From NCBI RefSeq assembly GCF_001547525.1, contig NZ_LNJP01000004.1, positions 576,658 to 640,657 on the forward strand: a DNA stretch of 64,000 nucleotides. The letters run 5' to 3'. A model generated the notes under the pieces. It searched no databases, was not told the DNA's origin, and worked only from the letters and a program-made list of their open reading frames with translations. Source of the DNA: Burkholderia anthina (GTDB taxonomy: Bacteria > Pseudomonadota > Gammaproteobacteria > Burkholderiales > Burkholderiaceae). Of the stretch, positions 1 through 8,742 are shown piece after piece. Each line of letters starts with the position of its first letter. The stretch's first letter is position 1. Made by a program: the position numbers and the translations under genes.

Positions 1-569
1 CCCCAATCGAAGTGAATCAGCGTCGCGCGCTGCAGGTCTTTCTCGTCGGAGATCGACAAATGCGGACGACACACCGGCGTAAAACGGTCCCTGAAAAGCG
101 GTTCCGAAATGAGCCCGGGATAGTAGCCCGAACCGTAACGAATCGATGCATGCGCGGACTGATCGAGGTCCACGATGGCATTGGTGGCGTCGAGCCGAAG
201 GGTCCAATCGGGATAGGCGGTACGAAATCCGCCTGCGCGAGCGGCAAGGCATTTTGCGGTGAATGCGACCGTGGACGTGAGCGTCGCGACCTTGGTTTCG
301 TCGATGTTTCGCGCTGCCTCGATGGCGCGCTCGAAGCTGTCGAAGCCGTCACGGAGCGCCGGAAACAGCGCCTTGCCGTTTTCCGTCAACCGGACTCCGC
401 GTGTCTCGCGCTCGAACAGTTTGACGTCGAGCCATTCTTCGAGTTGACGTATCTGGTGGCTGATGGCGGTAGGGGTGACATTGAGTTCGTCAGCCGCAGC
501 TTTAAAGCCGGCGCGCCGCGCCGCGGCTTCGAATGCACGTAGCGCGCTCAACGGAGGCAGTTTGCGCAT
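1..569 (-). CDS. LysR-family transcriptional regulator, 3' end cut by window edge
   Basis: About 189 N-terminal residues are visible; the reading frame runs off the left edge without a stop. Residues 1-60 form the winged helix-turn-helix typical of LysR proteins (LSALRAFEAAAR, then TPTAISHQIRQLEEWLDVKLFER), followed by the start of the effector-binding domain. The spacing and wording resemble the GcvA-like subgroup, which usually regulates a divergent neighbour. The ATG at 569 begins MRKLPPLSALRAFEAA, the usual LysR start. It is transcribed away from the RidA-like gene at 680, and an imperfect palindrome lies between them, so regulation of that gene is a reasonable inference. The effector is unknown. 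Confidence 0.9.
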   Translation of the reverse strand, partial: MRKLPPLSALRAFEAAARRAGFKAAADELNVTPTAISHQIRQLEEWLDVKLFERETRGVRLTENGKALFPALRDGFDSFERAIEAARNIDETKVATLTSTVAFTAKCLAARAGGFRTAYPDWTLRLDATNAIVDLDQSAHASIRYGSGYYPGLISEPLFRDRFTPVCRPHLSISDEKDLQRATLIHFDW

Positions 570-581
570 GGGTTAGAAAAG

Positions 582-598
582 CTCATCTGTAAGGTGAG
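582..598. promoter_or_regulatory. Candidate LysR binding site in divergent promoter region
   Basis: CTCATCT-GTA-AGGTGAG is a near-perfect inverted repeat (6 of 7 positions) placed 13 bases upstream of the LysR start and about 80 bases upstream of the RidA-like gene. Position and short dyad symmetry suit an autoregulatory LysR site; no experimental support is visible. Confidence 0.4.
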
Positions 599-679
599 AA
601 TTGACCATTTGCTGCGCTCGAAAGCGCCATCGATACTCCGATCCTTGACAATCACGCGGAACTCGACGGAGAGCCTTCC

Positions 680-1078
680 ATGAAAATCGAACAGGTGCAC
701 ACGAATCCCGATCCCTATGTACCGTTTGCATTATCTCAAGCAATTCGGGTGGGCGGTTTCGTCTTCGTTTCCGGGCAGCCTGCCATTGGCGAGGACGGCG
801 AAATCGAAGGTCCCGGCGATTTCGATCGTCAGGCGAGGCGCGCGTTCGGGAATCTGGAGCGTGCGTTGAAAGCGGCCGGTTCGGGAATGAACCAGGTCGT
901 CAAGACGACGATCTTCCTGAAGTCGATGGCGTACCTCGACAGAATGGTCGACGTGCGTCGGGAATGGTTTTCCGCGCCGTATCCGGCGGAAAGTCTCGTC
1001 GAAGTCTCGGCCCTGTATTCGCCGGACGCATTGATCGAGGTCGAAGCGATCGCGGTCGTATCGGAAGCGACGTCGTAG
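680..1078 (+). CDS. RidA/YjgF/YER057c-family protein, non-canonical active site
   Basis: A 132-residue protein of typical Rid-family length. The family body is clear (VGGFVFVSGQPAIGEDG, QARRAFGNLERALKAAGSG, VKTTIFLKSM, IEVEAIAVV). Classical RidA deaminates reactive enamine/imine intermediates using an arginine in a PARSxVEV motif. Here the equivalent stretch reads PAESLVEV, with glutamate in place of that arginine, so the protein belongs to one of the Rid subfamilies that lack the canonical imine deaminase residue. Divergent from the LysR gene, which may control it. The substrate is not predictable from sequence. Confidence 0.88.
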   Translation: MKIEQVHTNPDPYVPFALSQAIRVGGFVFVSGQPAIGEDGEIEGPGDFDRQARRAFGNLERALKAAGSGMNQVVKTTIFLKSMAYLDRMVDVRREWFSAPYPAESLVEVSALYSPDALIEVEAIAVVSEATS

Positions 1079-1273
1079 AAACGGTGGCCGTACGCGCGGC
1101 GGCTGGACAGCTTACGATAGGCCGAAAAGCGGACATCTGAACTTAGCTAGAAGCAAAGCTACTACAACGTGAACTATCGATAATTCGCGTTATGTCAAAT
1201 AAGGAATAGACATGAACGCCCTCCATCGCGCGGATTCTGCAATCCCGACGTGAGTCGAGGAATCCGCAAAACA

Positions 1274-1300
1274 GGCGCGCCGCACCCACAACGGCGCGCC
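1274..1300 (-). terminator. Likely intrinsic terminator of the aldehyde dehydrogenase gene
   Basis: A perfect 9-base stem (GGCGCGCCG/CGGCGCGCC) with a 9-base loop lies 17 bases past the stop of the minus-strand dehydrogenase gene. Read on that strand it is followed by TGTTTTG, a modest U-tract. Confidence 0.6.
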
Positions 1301-1316
1301 CGCATTCACCCGGCCA

Positions 1317-2762
1317 TCAAACAGCCATCACCGTCACCGACTTCGTAACGAGATACGGCTCCAGCGCTTCCGGCCCGCCTTCCGACCCATAGCCCGAATC
1401 CTTCACGCCGCCGAACGGCATTTCCGGCCACGGCGTCGCCGGCTGGTTGATCCACAGCATCCCGACTTCGAGGCGCTGCGTCAGCAGATGCACGTTCGCG
1501 AACGAACGCGTGAACGCGTAGCCGGCCAGCCCGAACGGCAAACGGTTCGCCTCGGCGATCGCATCCTCGAGCTTGTCGAAACCGCGGATCGCCGCGACCG
1601 GGCCGAACGGCTCGTTGTTGAACACGTCCGCTTCGAGCGGCACGTTCGCGATCACGGTCGGTGCGAAGAAGTTGCCTTCCGCACCGATCCGCTCGCCGCC
1701 GGTTTCGATGCTCGCGCCGACCTTGCGCGCGTTGTCGACGACCGACGCCATCGCGCTCAGGCGCCGCGGGTTCGCGAGCGCGCCGAGCGTCGTGCCTTCG
1801 TCGAGGCCGTTGCCCACCTTCAGTCCTTCCGCATGCTTGACCAGCGCGCGCGTGAATTCGTCGCGGAGGCTGTTGTGCACGAGAAAGCGCGTCGGCGAAA
1901 TGCAGACCTGCCCCGCGTTGCGGAATTTCGCACCGCCGGCGGCCTTCACGGCGAGCGCGACGTCCGCATCCTCAGCGACAATCACCGGTGCGTGGCCGCC
2001 CAGTTCCATCGTCGCGCGCTTCATGTGCTGGCCCGCGAGCGCGGCCAGTTGCTTGCCGACTGGCGTCGAACCCGTGAACGTGACCTTGCGGATCACCGGG
2101 TGCGGAATCAGGTACGACGAGATTTCAGCCGGATCGCCGTACACGAGGCCGATCACGCCCGCCGGCACACCCGCATCGACGAACGCGCGCAGCAGCGCGG
2201 CCGGCGACGCCGGGGTCTCCTCCGGCGCCTTCACGAGGAACGAGCAGCCGGTCGCGAGCGCGGCGCTCAGCTTGCGCACGACCTGGTTGACCGGGAAATT
2301 CCACGGCGTGAACGCCGCGACCGGGCCGACCGGCTCCTTCACGACCGTCTGCTGCGCGCCGAGGTTGCGCGGCGGCACGATCCGGCCGTACACGCGGCGG
2401 CCCTCGTCCGCGAACCATTCGATGATGTCGGCCGCCGACAGTACTTCGACGCGCGCTTCGGTGAGCGGCTTGCCCTGCTCCTGCGTCATCAGCTGCGCGA
2501 TCGTGTCCGCGCGCTCGCGCACCAGCGCGGCCGCCTTGCGCATCGTCGCCGCGCGCTCGTGCGCGGGCACCTTGCGCCATGCTTCGAAGCCGCGCTGGGC
2601 GGCGGCGAGCGCGCGGTCGAGATCGGCGATGCCCGCGTGGGCCACCTTGCCGATCGGCTTGCCGGTCGCCGGGTTCACGACGTCGATCGTCCTGCCGCTC
2701 GCGGCGTCGACCCACTCGCCGTCGATCAGCAGTTGCGTATCCGTATAAGTCACGTTAGCCAT
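1317..2762 (-). CDS. NAD(P)-dependent aldehyde dehydrogenase (succinate-semialdehyde dehydrogenase-like)
   Basis: 481 residues, full length for the ALDH superfamily. It oxidises an aldehyde to the acid with NAD(P)+. Visible motifs are the oxyanion asparagine in PWNFP (about 154), the nucleotide-binding FTGSTPVG (about 229-236), the general base glutamate in MELGG (about 253) and the catalytic cysteine in GQVCISP (about 287). Closest in wording to succinate-semialdehyde and related semialdehyde dehydrogenases. The start at 2762 is chosen because AGGGG precedes it at good spacing; a longer frame to 2882 is rejected. It follows a molybdenum hydroxylase operon on the same strand but is separated by a strong terminator, so it is probably transcribed on its own. 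Confidence 0.92.
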   Translation of the reverse strand: MANVTYTDTQLLIDGEWVDAASGRTIDVVNPATGKPIGKVAHAGIADLDRALAAAQRGFEAWRKVPAHERAATMRKAAALVRERADTIAQLMTQEQGKPLTEARVEVLSAADIIEWFADEGRRVYGRIVPPRNLGAQQTVVKEPVGPVAAFTPWNFPVNQVVRKLSAALATGCSFLVKAPEETPASPAALLRAFVDAGVPAGVIGLVYGDPAEISSYLIPHPVIRKVTFTGSTPVGKQLAALAGQHMKRATMELGGHAPVIVAEDADVALAVKAAGGAKFRNAGQVCISPTRFLVHNSLRDEFTRALVKHAEGLKVGNGLDEGTTLGALANPRRLSAMASVVDNARKVGASIETGGERIGAEGNFFAPTVIANVPLEADVFNNEPFGPVAAIRGFDKLEDAIAEANRLPFGLAGYAFTRSFANVHLLTQRLEVGMLWINQPATPWPEMPFGGVKDSGYGSEGGPEALEPYLVTKSVTVMAV

Positions 2763-2828
2763 CCAGACACCCCTACATTGCGTCGATAAAACGCGCGCCG
2801 CCGCGAACGGCCGCGCGCCGGTTGACAG

Positions 2829-2873
2829 AAAAAGCCATGCCGCCAGGGCAGGCACGCACCCGGCGGCATGGGC
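2829..2873 (-). terminator. Intrinsic terminator of the molybdenum hydroxylase operon
   Basis: A perfect 10-base inverted repeat (CCATGCCGCC/GGCGGCATGG) with a 17-base loop. On the minus strand it is followed by CTTTTTCTG, a good U-tract. It lies just past the cytochrome gene stop and before the aldehyde dehydrogenase start. Confidence 0.8.
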
Positions 2874-2915
2874 GGCAGGCACGCCGGCCCGCCCTCGTTT
2901 CGCGGCGCCCCGCGC

Positions 2916-4220
2916 TCAGTGCGCGGCCGCCGTCGCCTTGCGGAGTTTCGCGACGTCCGCCGCCTGCACGGCCGGCGCGCCGTTGTTCCAGCCGGCGCGC
3001 ATGAACGTCAGCACGTCGGCGATCTGCTGGTCGTTCAACTGGTTCGAGAACGCCGGCATCGGATACGCGGACGGCACGCCACCGATCACGAGCGTGTCGC
3101 TGCCGTTCAACGTCACGTTGATCAGCGACGATGCGTCCGCCTCCAGCACGTTCGGATTGCCGGCGAGCGGCGCGAGCAACGGTGCATAGCCGCGCCCGTC
3201 CACCCCGTGGCAATGCAGGCAGTAAGCGTTATACACCTTCGCGCCCGGATCGGCTGCCGGCCGGCCCAGCGCGACCTGCGTCGCCTTCGGATCATAGCGG
3301 TACGGCGGCGCGCCCGTGCCGCCTGCCGCCGGCAGCGATTTGAGATAGCGCGAGATCGCGGCCAGATCGTCGTCAGTCAGTTCCTGCGTGCTGTGGTTGA
3401 TCACGCTCACCATCGAGCCGAACGCGGTCGCGTGCTGATTCGCGCCGGTCTTCAGGAACTGCGCGACGTCCGCCTCGTTCCAGCGGCCAAGCCCGGTGTT
3501 GTGCTCGCCGGTCAGGTTCGACGCGAACCAGTTGTCGATCGACGCGCCCGACAGGAACGCCGCGCCGCTTTCGTCGAGCGCCTTCTCCTGGAAGCCGACG
3601 CCGCGCGGCGTGTGGCACGACCCGCAGTGCCCGAGCCCCTGCACGAGATACGCGCCGCGGTTCCACACCGCATCCTTCGCCGGCTTGTCCGCGTACGGTG
3701 TGGAATCGAGGAACACCATGTTCCACAACGCGAGCGGCCAACGCATGTTGAGCGGCCACGGGATGTCGGACGGCCGGTTCGCCTGCTTCACCGGTTCGAC
3801 GCCGTGCATGAAGTACGCATACAGCGCCTTCACGTCGTCGTCCTTCAGCTTCGCGTACGACGGATAAGGCATCGCCGGATACAGGTTGTGGCCGTCCTTC
3901 GCGACGCCCTTGCGCAACGCGCTGGCGAAATCGGCCTCGGTATAGCCGCCGATGCCCGTATCCGGATCGGGCGTGATGTTGGTCGTGTAGATCGCGCCCA
4001 TCGGCGTGACCATCTTCAGGCCGCCCGCGAACGGCGTGCCGCGCGGCGCGGTATGGCACGCGACGCAGTCGCCGGCTTTCGCGAGATACGCGCCGCGGGC
4101 GACGAGCGCGCTGTCGGCGGGCGCCGTTTGCGCGGCATGCGCGGCCGTGCCGGCCAGCAGTGCGGACAGTGCGAGCAGCGACGCGCGCAGCGCCTTCAGG
4201 TTCAAGGTGAGATGTCGCAT
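2916..4220 (-). CDS. Triheme c-type cytochrome subunit of a periplasmic molybdenum dehydrogenase
   Basis: 434 residues with an N-terminal signal peptide (hydrophobic core about 10-28, cleavage likely after AHA at 30). Three CxxCH heme sites are visible: CVACH (about 52-56), CGSCH (about 199-203) and CLHCH (about 334-338). This architecture is that of the membrane-associated cytochrome subunit of alcohol/aldehyde dehydrogenases, which passes electrons to ubiquinone or an oxidase. The ATG at 4220 has a strong GGGGAGGG upstream and lies 14 bases after the molybdopterin subunit stop, so the three genes form one operon. It serves as electron acceptor for the upstream hydroxylase (inference from gene order, common in this family). 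Confidence 0.92.
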   Translation of the reverse strand: MRHLTLNLKALRASLLALSALLAGTAAHAAQTAPADSALVARGAYLAKAGDCVACHTAPRGTPFAGGLKMVTPMGAIYTTNITPDPDTGIGGYTEADFASALRKGVAKDGHNLYPAMPYPSYAKLKDDDVKALYAYFMHGVEPVKQANRPSDIPWPLNMRWPLALWNMVFLDSTPYADKPAKDAVWNRGAYLVQGLGHCGSCHTPRGVGFQEKALDESGAAFLSGASIDNWFASNLTGEHNTGLGRWNEADVAQFLKTGANQHATAFGSMVSVINHSTQELTDDDLAAISRYLKSLPAAGGTGAPPYRYDPKATQVALGRPAADPGAKVYNAYCLHCHGVDGRGYAPLLAPLAGNPNVLEADASSLINVTLNGSDTLVIGGVPSAYPMPAFSNQLNDQQIADVLTFMRAGWNNGAPAVQAADVAKLRKATAAAH

Positions 4221-4234
4221 GGTCGTCCCTCCCC

Positions 4235-6454
4235 TCAGGCCGTTTTCAGCTGGTTGCCGACCGGCAGCTTGCGCAGCCGCGTGCCGGTGGCCGCGAAGAT
4301 CGCGTTCGACAGCGCCGCCGCGGTCGCGGCCGTGCCCGGCTCGCCGATCCCGCCCGGCGCCTCGCCGCTCTTCACCAGATGGACTTCGATCGGCGGCACC
4401 TCGTTGATTCGCATCATCCGGTAGTCGGTGAAGTTGCTCTGCACGACGCGGCCGTCCTCGATCGTGATCTCGCCGTACAGCGCGCCCGTGATCCCGAAGA
4501 TGATGCCGCCCTGCACCTGCGCCTCGATCGTGTTCGGATTCACGACCATCCCGCAATCGACCGCGCACACGGCGCGCTTGACCTGCACCTCGCCGCCGTC
4601 CACCGCGACGTCGATGACGATCGAGAAGAAGCTGCCGAACGCATGCATCACCGATACGCCGCGCCCCTGCCCCTTCGGCAGCGACGCGCCCCAGCCGGCC
4701 GCCTTCGTCGCGACGTCGAGCACGTTGCGGGCGCGCGGCGACTTGTCGAGCAGCGCGCGGCGGTACTGCACCGGGTCGGTCTTGGTCTGCGCGGCGAGTT
4801 CGTCGATGAAGCTTTCGACGACGAACGTGCTGCGCGTCGGCCCGACGCCGCGCCAGAACGCGGTCGGCACGTGGCGCGGCTCCTGGCGCACGTAGTCAAC
4901 GAGCTGGTTCGGCAGGTCGTACGGCAGTTCGGCCGCAACCTCGACCGCGTCGGGATCGACGCCGTCCTTGACCGCGGGCGGCGCGAAGCGCGCGAGGATC
5001 GACGAGCCGACGATCCGGTGCTGCCACGCAACCGGCTTGCCGTTCGCGTCGAGGCCGGCGGAGATCTTGTCGTAGTAGCACGGCCGGTACATGTCGTGCT
5101 GAACGTCCTCCTCGCGCGTCCAGATCACCTTCACCGGGGCATTGACCTGTTTGCCGACCTTCACGGCCTGGCCGATCATGTCGGTTTCGAGCCGTCGGCC
5201 GAATCCGCCGCCGAGCAGATGGTTGTGCACGACGATCTTGTCGGGCGACAGCCCGGTCAACTGTTGCGCCGTGTCGCGTGCGCGGGTCGGCACTTGCGTG
5301 CCGACCCAGATGTCGCAGCCGTCGCCGCGCACGTGCACCGTGCAGTTCACCGGCTCCATCGTCGCGTGGGCGAGCAGCGGCTGTTCGTAGACGGCATCGA
5401 CGCGCGTCTTCGCGTTCGCGAACGCCTTGCCGACGTCGCCCTCCTTGCGCGCGACCGCGCCCTTGCCGTTCGCCGCCGCCTGCGCGAGATCCGCGAACAG
5501 ATCCTTCGTCGACACCTTCGCGCCCGCCCCTTCGTTCCACTTCACGACGAGCGCCGATGCGCCGCGTTTCGCGGCCCACGTGTGATCGCCGACCACCGCG
5601 ACCGCGTTGTCGACGCGCACGACCTGGCGCACGCCGGGGATCTTCTTCGCGGCCGTGTCGTCAACGCTCGCGACCGTGCCGCCGAACACCGGGCTGTTTA
5701 CGATCACCGCGTACAGCATCCCGGGCAGGCGCACGTCCAGCCCGAACTGCGCGGTGCCGTCGACCTTCTCCGGCGAATCGAGGCGCTTCGCGGGCGTGCC
5801 GATCAGCTTGAAATCCGCCGGCTGCTTCAGCGCGACGTCCTTCGGCACCGGCAGCTTCGCCGCCGCGTCGGCCAACTGGCCGTACGATGCGCGCCGCCCG
5901 CTCGGCGGATGCTGCACTTCGCCGTTCGCCGCGCGGCAGCTCGCCGGATCGACGCTCCACTGCTTCGCGGCCGCCGAGACCAGCAGCGTGCGCGCGGTGG
6001 CGCCCGCGCGGCGCAGCGGCTCCCACGCGTAGCGCACCGACGTCGAGCCGCCGGTGAGCTGGCCGCCGAGCAGCGGGTCGAGGAACAGTTTCTCGTTGGG
6101 CGGCGCATGATCGAGCGTCACGCTCGACAGCGGCACTTCGAGCTCTTCCGCGATCAGCATCGGCAGCGCCGTATAGACACCCTGCCCCATCTCGACCTTC
6201 GGCATCACCAGCGTGACCTTGCCGGCGCGGTCGATCTGCACGAACGCGTTCGGCGCGAACACGCCCGGCGGCGCGGGTTCGGCGGCGTCGCCGCCGATTA
6301 CCGAGCGACGTGTATCGTCACCGGCCGCCGGCAGGCTGAAGCCGAGCAGCAAGCCGCCGCCGGCGGCGGCGCCGAGCGACATGCCAAGTTTCAGAAACGA
6401 CCGGCGCGACACGCCCGCGCCGGCCCGACCTGCTTCGATCAGTCCGCGTGACAT
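4235..6454 (-). CDS. Molybdopterin-binding subunit of xanthine oxidase-family dehydrogenase (IorB-like)
   Basis: 739 residues. A twin-arginine signal (SRRSFLKLGMS, about 16-26) followed by an Ala/Gly-rich hydrophobic stretch indicates folded export to the periplasm. The remainder matches the isoquinoline 1-oxidoreductase beta/aldehyde dehydrogenase group of the xanthine oxidase family (VEMGQGVYTALPMLIAEELE, GGGFGRRLETD, PTAFWRGVGPTRSTFVVESF, GEPGTAATAAALSNAI). These enzymes hydroxylate aldehydes or N-heterocycles with water as oxygen source. The start at 6454 has AAGGAGC upstream and is one base past the stop of the 2Fe-2S subunit. Substrate cannot be fixed from sequence; an aldehyde is favoured by the cytochrome partner. 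Confidence 0.9.
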   Translation of the reverse strand: MSRGLIEAGRAGAGVSRRSFLKLGMSLGAAAGGGLLLGFSLPAAGDDTRRSVIGGDAAEPAPPGVFAPNAFVQIDRAGKVTLVMPKVEMGQGVYTALPMLIAEELEVPLSSVTLDHAPPNEKLFLDPLLGGQLTGGSTSVRYAWEPLRRAGATARTLLVSAAAKQWSVDPASCRAANGEVQHPPSGRRASYGQLADAAAKLPVPKDVALKQPADFKLIGTPAKRLDSPEKVDGTAQFGLDVRLPGMLYAVIVNSPVFGGTVASVDDTAAKKIPGVRQVVRVDNAVAVVGDHTWAAKRGASALVVKWNEGAGAKVSTKDLFADLAQAAANGKGAVARKEGDVGKAFANAKTRVDAVYEQPLLAHATMEPVNCTVHVRGDGCDIWVGTQVPTRARDTAQQLTGLSPDKIVVHNHLLGGGFGRRLETDMIGQAVKVGKQVNAPVKVIWTREEDVQHDMYRPCYYDKISAGLDANGKPVAWQHRIVGSSILARFAPPAVKDGVDPDAVEVAAELPYDLPNQLVDYVRQEPRHVPTAFWRGVGPTRSTFVVESFIDELAAQTKTDPVQYRRALLDKSPRARNVLDVATKAAGWGASLPKGQGRGVSVMHAFGSFFSIVIDVAVDGGEVQVKRAVCAVDCGMVVNPNTIEAQVQGGIIFGITGALYGEITIEDGRVVQSNFTDYRMMRINEVPPIEVHLVKSGEAPGGIGEPGTAATAAALSNAIFAATGTRLRKLPVGNQLKTA

Positions 6455-6455
6455 G

Positions 6456-6911
6456 TCAGGCTCCTTTTGCGGCTTGTTTGACGGCCGCGCGAATCCGGTG
6501 GTACGTGCCGCAGCGGCAGATGTTGCCGGCCATGGCCGCGTCGATATCCGCATCGCTCGGGTTCGGGTTCGATGCGATCAGCGCGGTGGCGGCCATCACC
6601 TGCCCCGACTGGCAGTAGCCGCACTGGACGACGTCGAGCTCGCGCCACGCCTGCTGGACCTTGTGGCCGGCCGGCGTCGCGCCGACGGCCTCGATCGTCG
6701 TGATCTTGCGGCCGGCGACGGCCGCGACCGGCAGCACGCACGAACGTGCGGCCACACCGTCGAGATGCACGGTGCACGCGCCGCATTGCGCGATGCCGCA
6801 GCCGAACTTGGTGCCGGTGAGGCCGACGACGTCGCGCAGCACCCAGAGCAAGGGCATGTCGTCGGGGGCGTCGACCGAGCGGGTTTCGCCGTTGATGTTG
6901 AGGGTGATCAT
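6456..6911 (-). CDS. 2Fe-2S subunit of xanthine oxidase-family dehydrogenase (IorA-like)
   Basis: 151 residues, first gene of the operon. The plant-type ferredoxin cluster ligands are visible as C38, C43, C46 and C58 (GCGIAQCGACTVHLDG), and the helical-domain cluster ligands as C97, C100, C132 and C134 (QCGYCQSGQ, NICRCGTY). It relays electrons from the molybdenum centre of the large subunit to the cytochrome. It has no signal peptide, so it is presumably co-exported with its Tat-signal partner. ATG at 6911 has GGAGG at good spacing. Confidence 0.93.
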   Translation of the reverse strand: MITLNINGETRSVDAPDDMPLLWVLRDVVGLTGTKFGCGIAQCGACTVHLDGVAARSCVLPVAAVAGRKITTIEAVGATPAGHKVQQAWRELDVVQCGYCQSGQVMAATALIASNPNPSDADIDAAMAGNICRCGTYHRIRAAVKQAAKGA

Positions 6912-7060
6912 TCAGCCTCCGGGGCCGTTGTATTTGGGGAAGCGGCGCGAACGAGGCGCGCTGCGCCGCAGGGTCGTCGTCATCGCCGTTGCGTCGTGCG
7001 CAACGGGTGCCCCGCGGCCCGGGTGCGGGCGAGCCGCGGCGGTGTTGCTTGCTTGCGTCG

Positions 7061-7360
7061 TTAGTCGGCCACGTCGATGGCCGACAGCACCTTGATCACC
7101 GGAGGTGCGGTGAACCACTCGGCCGACTTCGTGCGGAATTCGCCGAAATACGGGCTCGCGAGGTGCGCGTCGAATGCCGCCTGGTCGTCGTAGATCTCGT
7201 ACAGATGCAGGTTCGGCGATCCGTCCTGCTCGCGGAACAGGTCGTAGCGGCGATTGCCCGGCTCGGTGCGCGTCTTCGCGACCATGCTGCGCAGTTCGGC
7301 CTCGGCGGCCTGCGCGTGTTCGGGTTTCAGGAACAGCGAAGCGATCACGTGAAGCGCCAT
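7061..7360 (-). CDS. Antibiotic biosynthesis monooxygenase (ABM)-fold protein, putative quinol monooxygenase
   Basis: 99 residues, the usual size of single-domain YgiN-like dimeric ferredoxin-fold proteins. The pattern VIASLFLKPEHAQAAEAELRSM, then EPGNRRYDLFREQDGSPNLHLYEIYDDQAAFDAH, then SPYFGEF is typical. Relatives oxidise quinols or small aromatics without cofactor. An AAAGGAG precedes the ATG. It lies 90 bases after the CurA-like reductase on the same strand, so the two are probably co-transcribed and controlled by the TetR protein; related pairs respond to quinones and electrophiles. Specific substrate unknown. Confidence 0.85.
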   Translation of the reverse strand: MALHVIASLFLKPEHAQAAEAELRSMVAKTRTEPGNRRYDLFREQDGSPNLHLYEIYDDQAAFDAHLASPYFGEFRTKSAEWFTAPPVIKVLSAIDVAD

Positions 7361-7450
7361 TTTTCACTCCTTTGAAAACGGAAACGAGCATGCCACAAGC
7401 CGGCGTCTCGCGGCGCCAGCGTGCAGCGGGTATGTCGCCGTGCGGCGGGA

Positions 7451-8509
7451 TCAGGCCAGCTCGTCCGGGCCGACGCGCACGACCACCTTGCCGAAATTCT
7501 TGCCGGCGAGCAGGCCGATCAGTGCTTGCGGCGCGTCGGCGAGATCGGGAACGACGTCCTCGCGCGTCTTCACCTTGCCCTGCGCGACCCATTCGGTCAT
7601 GTCCTTCAGGAACGGCGCATAGCCGGTCGCATAGTGATCGAGGATGATGAAGCCCTGCACGCGGATGCGCTTGCGCAGGATCGCGCCCATCAGCGCCGGC
7701 ACGCGGTCACGGCCGGTCGACACGGCCTTGTCGTCGTAGGCCGCGTCGTTGTAATGCGCGATGATTCCGCAGACGGGCACGCGCGCATGGTCGTTCAGCA
7801 GCGGCCACACCGCGTCGAACACGGCGCCGCCGACGTTCTCGAAATAGATGTCGATGCCGTTCGGGCACGCGTCCTTCAGCTTCGCGGCAAACGCCGGATC
7901 GTGGTGGTCGACGCATGCGTCGAAGCCGAGCGTACCGGTCACGTACGCGCACTTGTCGGCGCCGCCTGCGACGCCGACCACGCGGCAGCCCTTCAGCTTC
8001 GCGATCTGGCCGACCACCGCGCCGACCGCGCCGCTCGCGGCCGCGACGACCACGGTTTCGCCGGCCTTCGGCTCGCCGATCTTCAACAGGCCCGTGTAGG
8101 CGGTGAAGCCCGGCATGCCGAGCACGCCGAGCGCGTACGACGGGTGCGCGAAGTCGCGGCCGAGCGGGATCAGGTCGCGCCCGTCGGACAGCGCATAGTC
8201 CTGCCAGCCGGCGCCGGCGACGACGAGATCGCCTTCGCGAAACGCCGGCAGATTCGACGACACCACGCGGCTGACCGTGCCGCCGACCATCGGCTGGCCG
8301 AGTTCGGCCGGCGGTGCGTAGGACGGCGCGTCGCTCATCCGGCCGCGCATGTACGGGTCGAGCGACAGCCAGACGGTGCGCAGCAGCACCTGGCCGGCGC
8401 CGGGCACCGGCACGTCGCCGGTTTCGACGCGGAAGTTGTCCGGTGTCGGTGCGCCGACCGGGCGCGAATTCAGGACGATCTGGCGGTTTGCGGTCTTGCT
8501 TTGCGGCAT
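7451..8509 (-). CDS. Zinc-independent NADP-dependent alkenal/enone reductase (CurA/YncB-like)
   Basis: 352 residues of the medium-chain dehydrogenase/reductase superfamily. The N-terminus (NRQIVLNSRPVGAPTPDNFRVE) and the WLSLDPYMRGRM stretch are signatures of the leukotriene B4 12-hydroxydehydrogenase/curcumin reductase branch; the cofactor site AASGAVGAVVGQIAK is clear and no zinc ligands are present. It would reduce carbon-carbon double bonds of alpha,beta-unsaturated carbonyls. The start at 8509 is set by GGAGG seven bases upstream; a TTG at 8524 lacks support. A TAGAC-N5-GTCTA operator lies upstream, the same as in front of the tetR gene, implying control by that repressor. Confidence 0.9.
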   Translation of the reverse strand: MPQSKTANRQIVLNSRPVGAPTPDNFRVETGDVPVPGAGQVLLRTVWLSLDPYMRGRMSDAPSYAPPAELGQPMVGGTVSRVVSSNLPAFREGDLVVAGAGWQDYALSDGRDLIPLGRDFAHPSYALGVLGMPGFTAYTGLLKIGEPKAGETVVVAAASGAVGAVVGQIAKLKGCRVVGVAGGADKCAYVTGTLGFDACVDHHDPAFAAKLKDACPNGIDIYFENVGGAVFDAVWPLLNDHARVPVCGIIAHYNDAAYDDKAVSTGRDRVPALMGAILRKRIRVQGFIILDHYATGYAPFLKDMTEWVAQGKVKTREDVVPDLADAPQALIGLLAGKNFGKVVVRVGPDELA

Positions 8510-8688
8510 GTGAGCCTCCGTCAACAGGAATGAACGTGCGTCGTGGGCACGATCGGATCAGGGATGGACCAGCAGGAAGTGCGCGCCCCCGACGGCATCG
8601 GCGGTGTGGCCGGGGCGGTCGCAGGCAAGCGGTGGGAAAGATCGGGACAGCGTAACGCGGCGTGTAGCGTTCGTCATGAATGATTGAG

Positions 8689-8703
8689 TAGACCAGTCGT
8701 CTA
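8689..8703. promoter_or_regulatory. TetR operator upstream of the reductase gene
   Basis: TAGACCAGTCGTCTA, arms TAGAC and GTCTA with a 5-base centre. The same arms recur at 9386-9400 in front of the tetR gene. It sits about 180 bases upstream of the reductase start. Confidence 0.7.
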
Positions 8704-8742
8704 TAATCAAGGCAAAAACAAGGCGCGCCATGCGCGCCGGAA

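Noticed and set aside
4379..6451. 690-codon open frame opposite the molybdopterin subunit gene
   Set aside because: Arg/His/Leu-rich antisense shadow typical of high-GC DNA, no family motif, no ribosome binding site.
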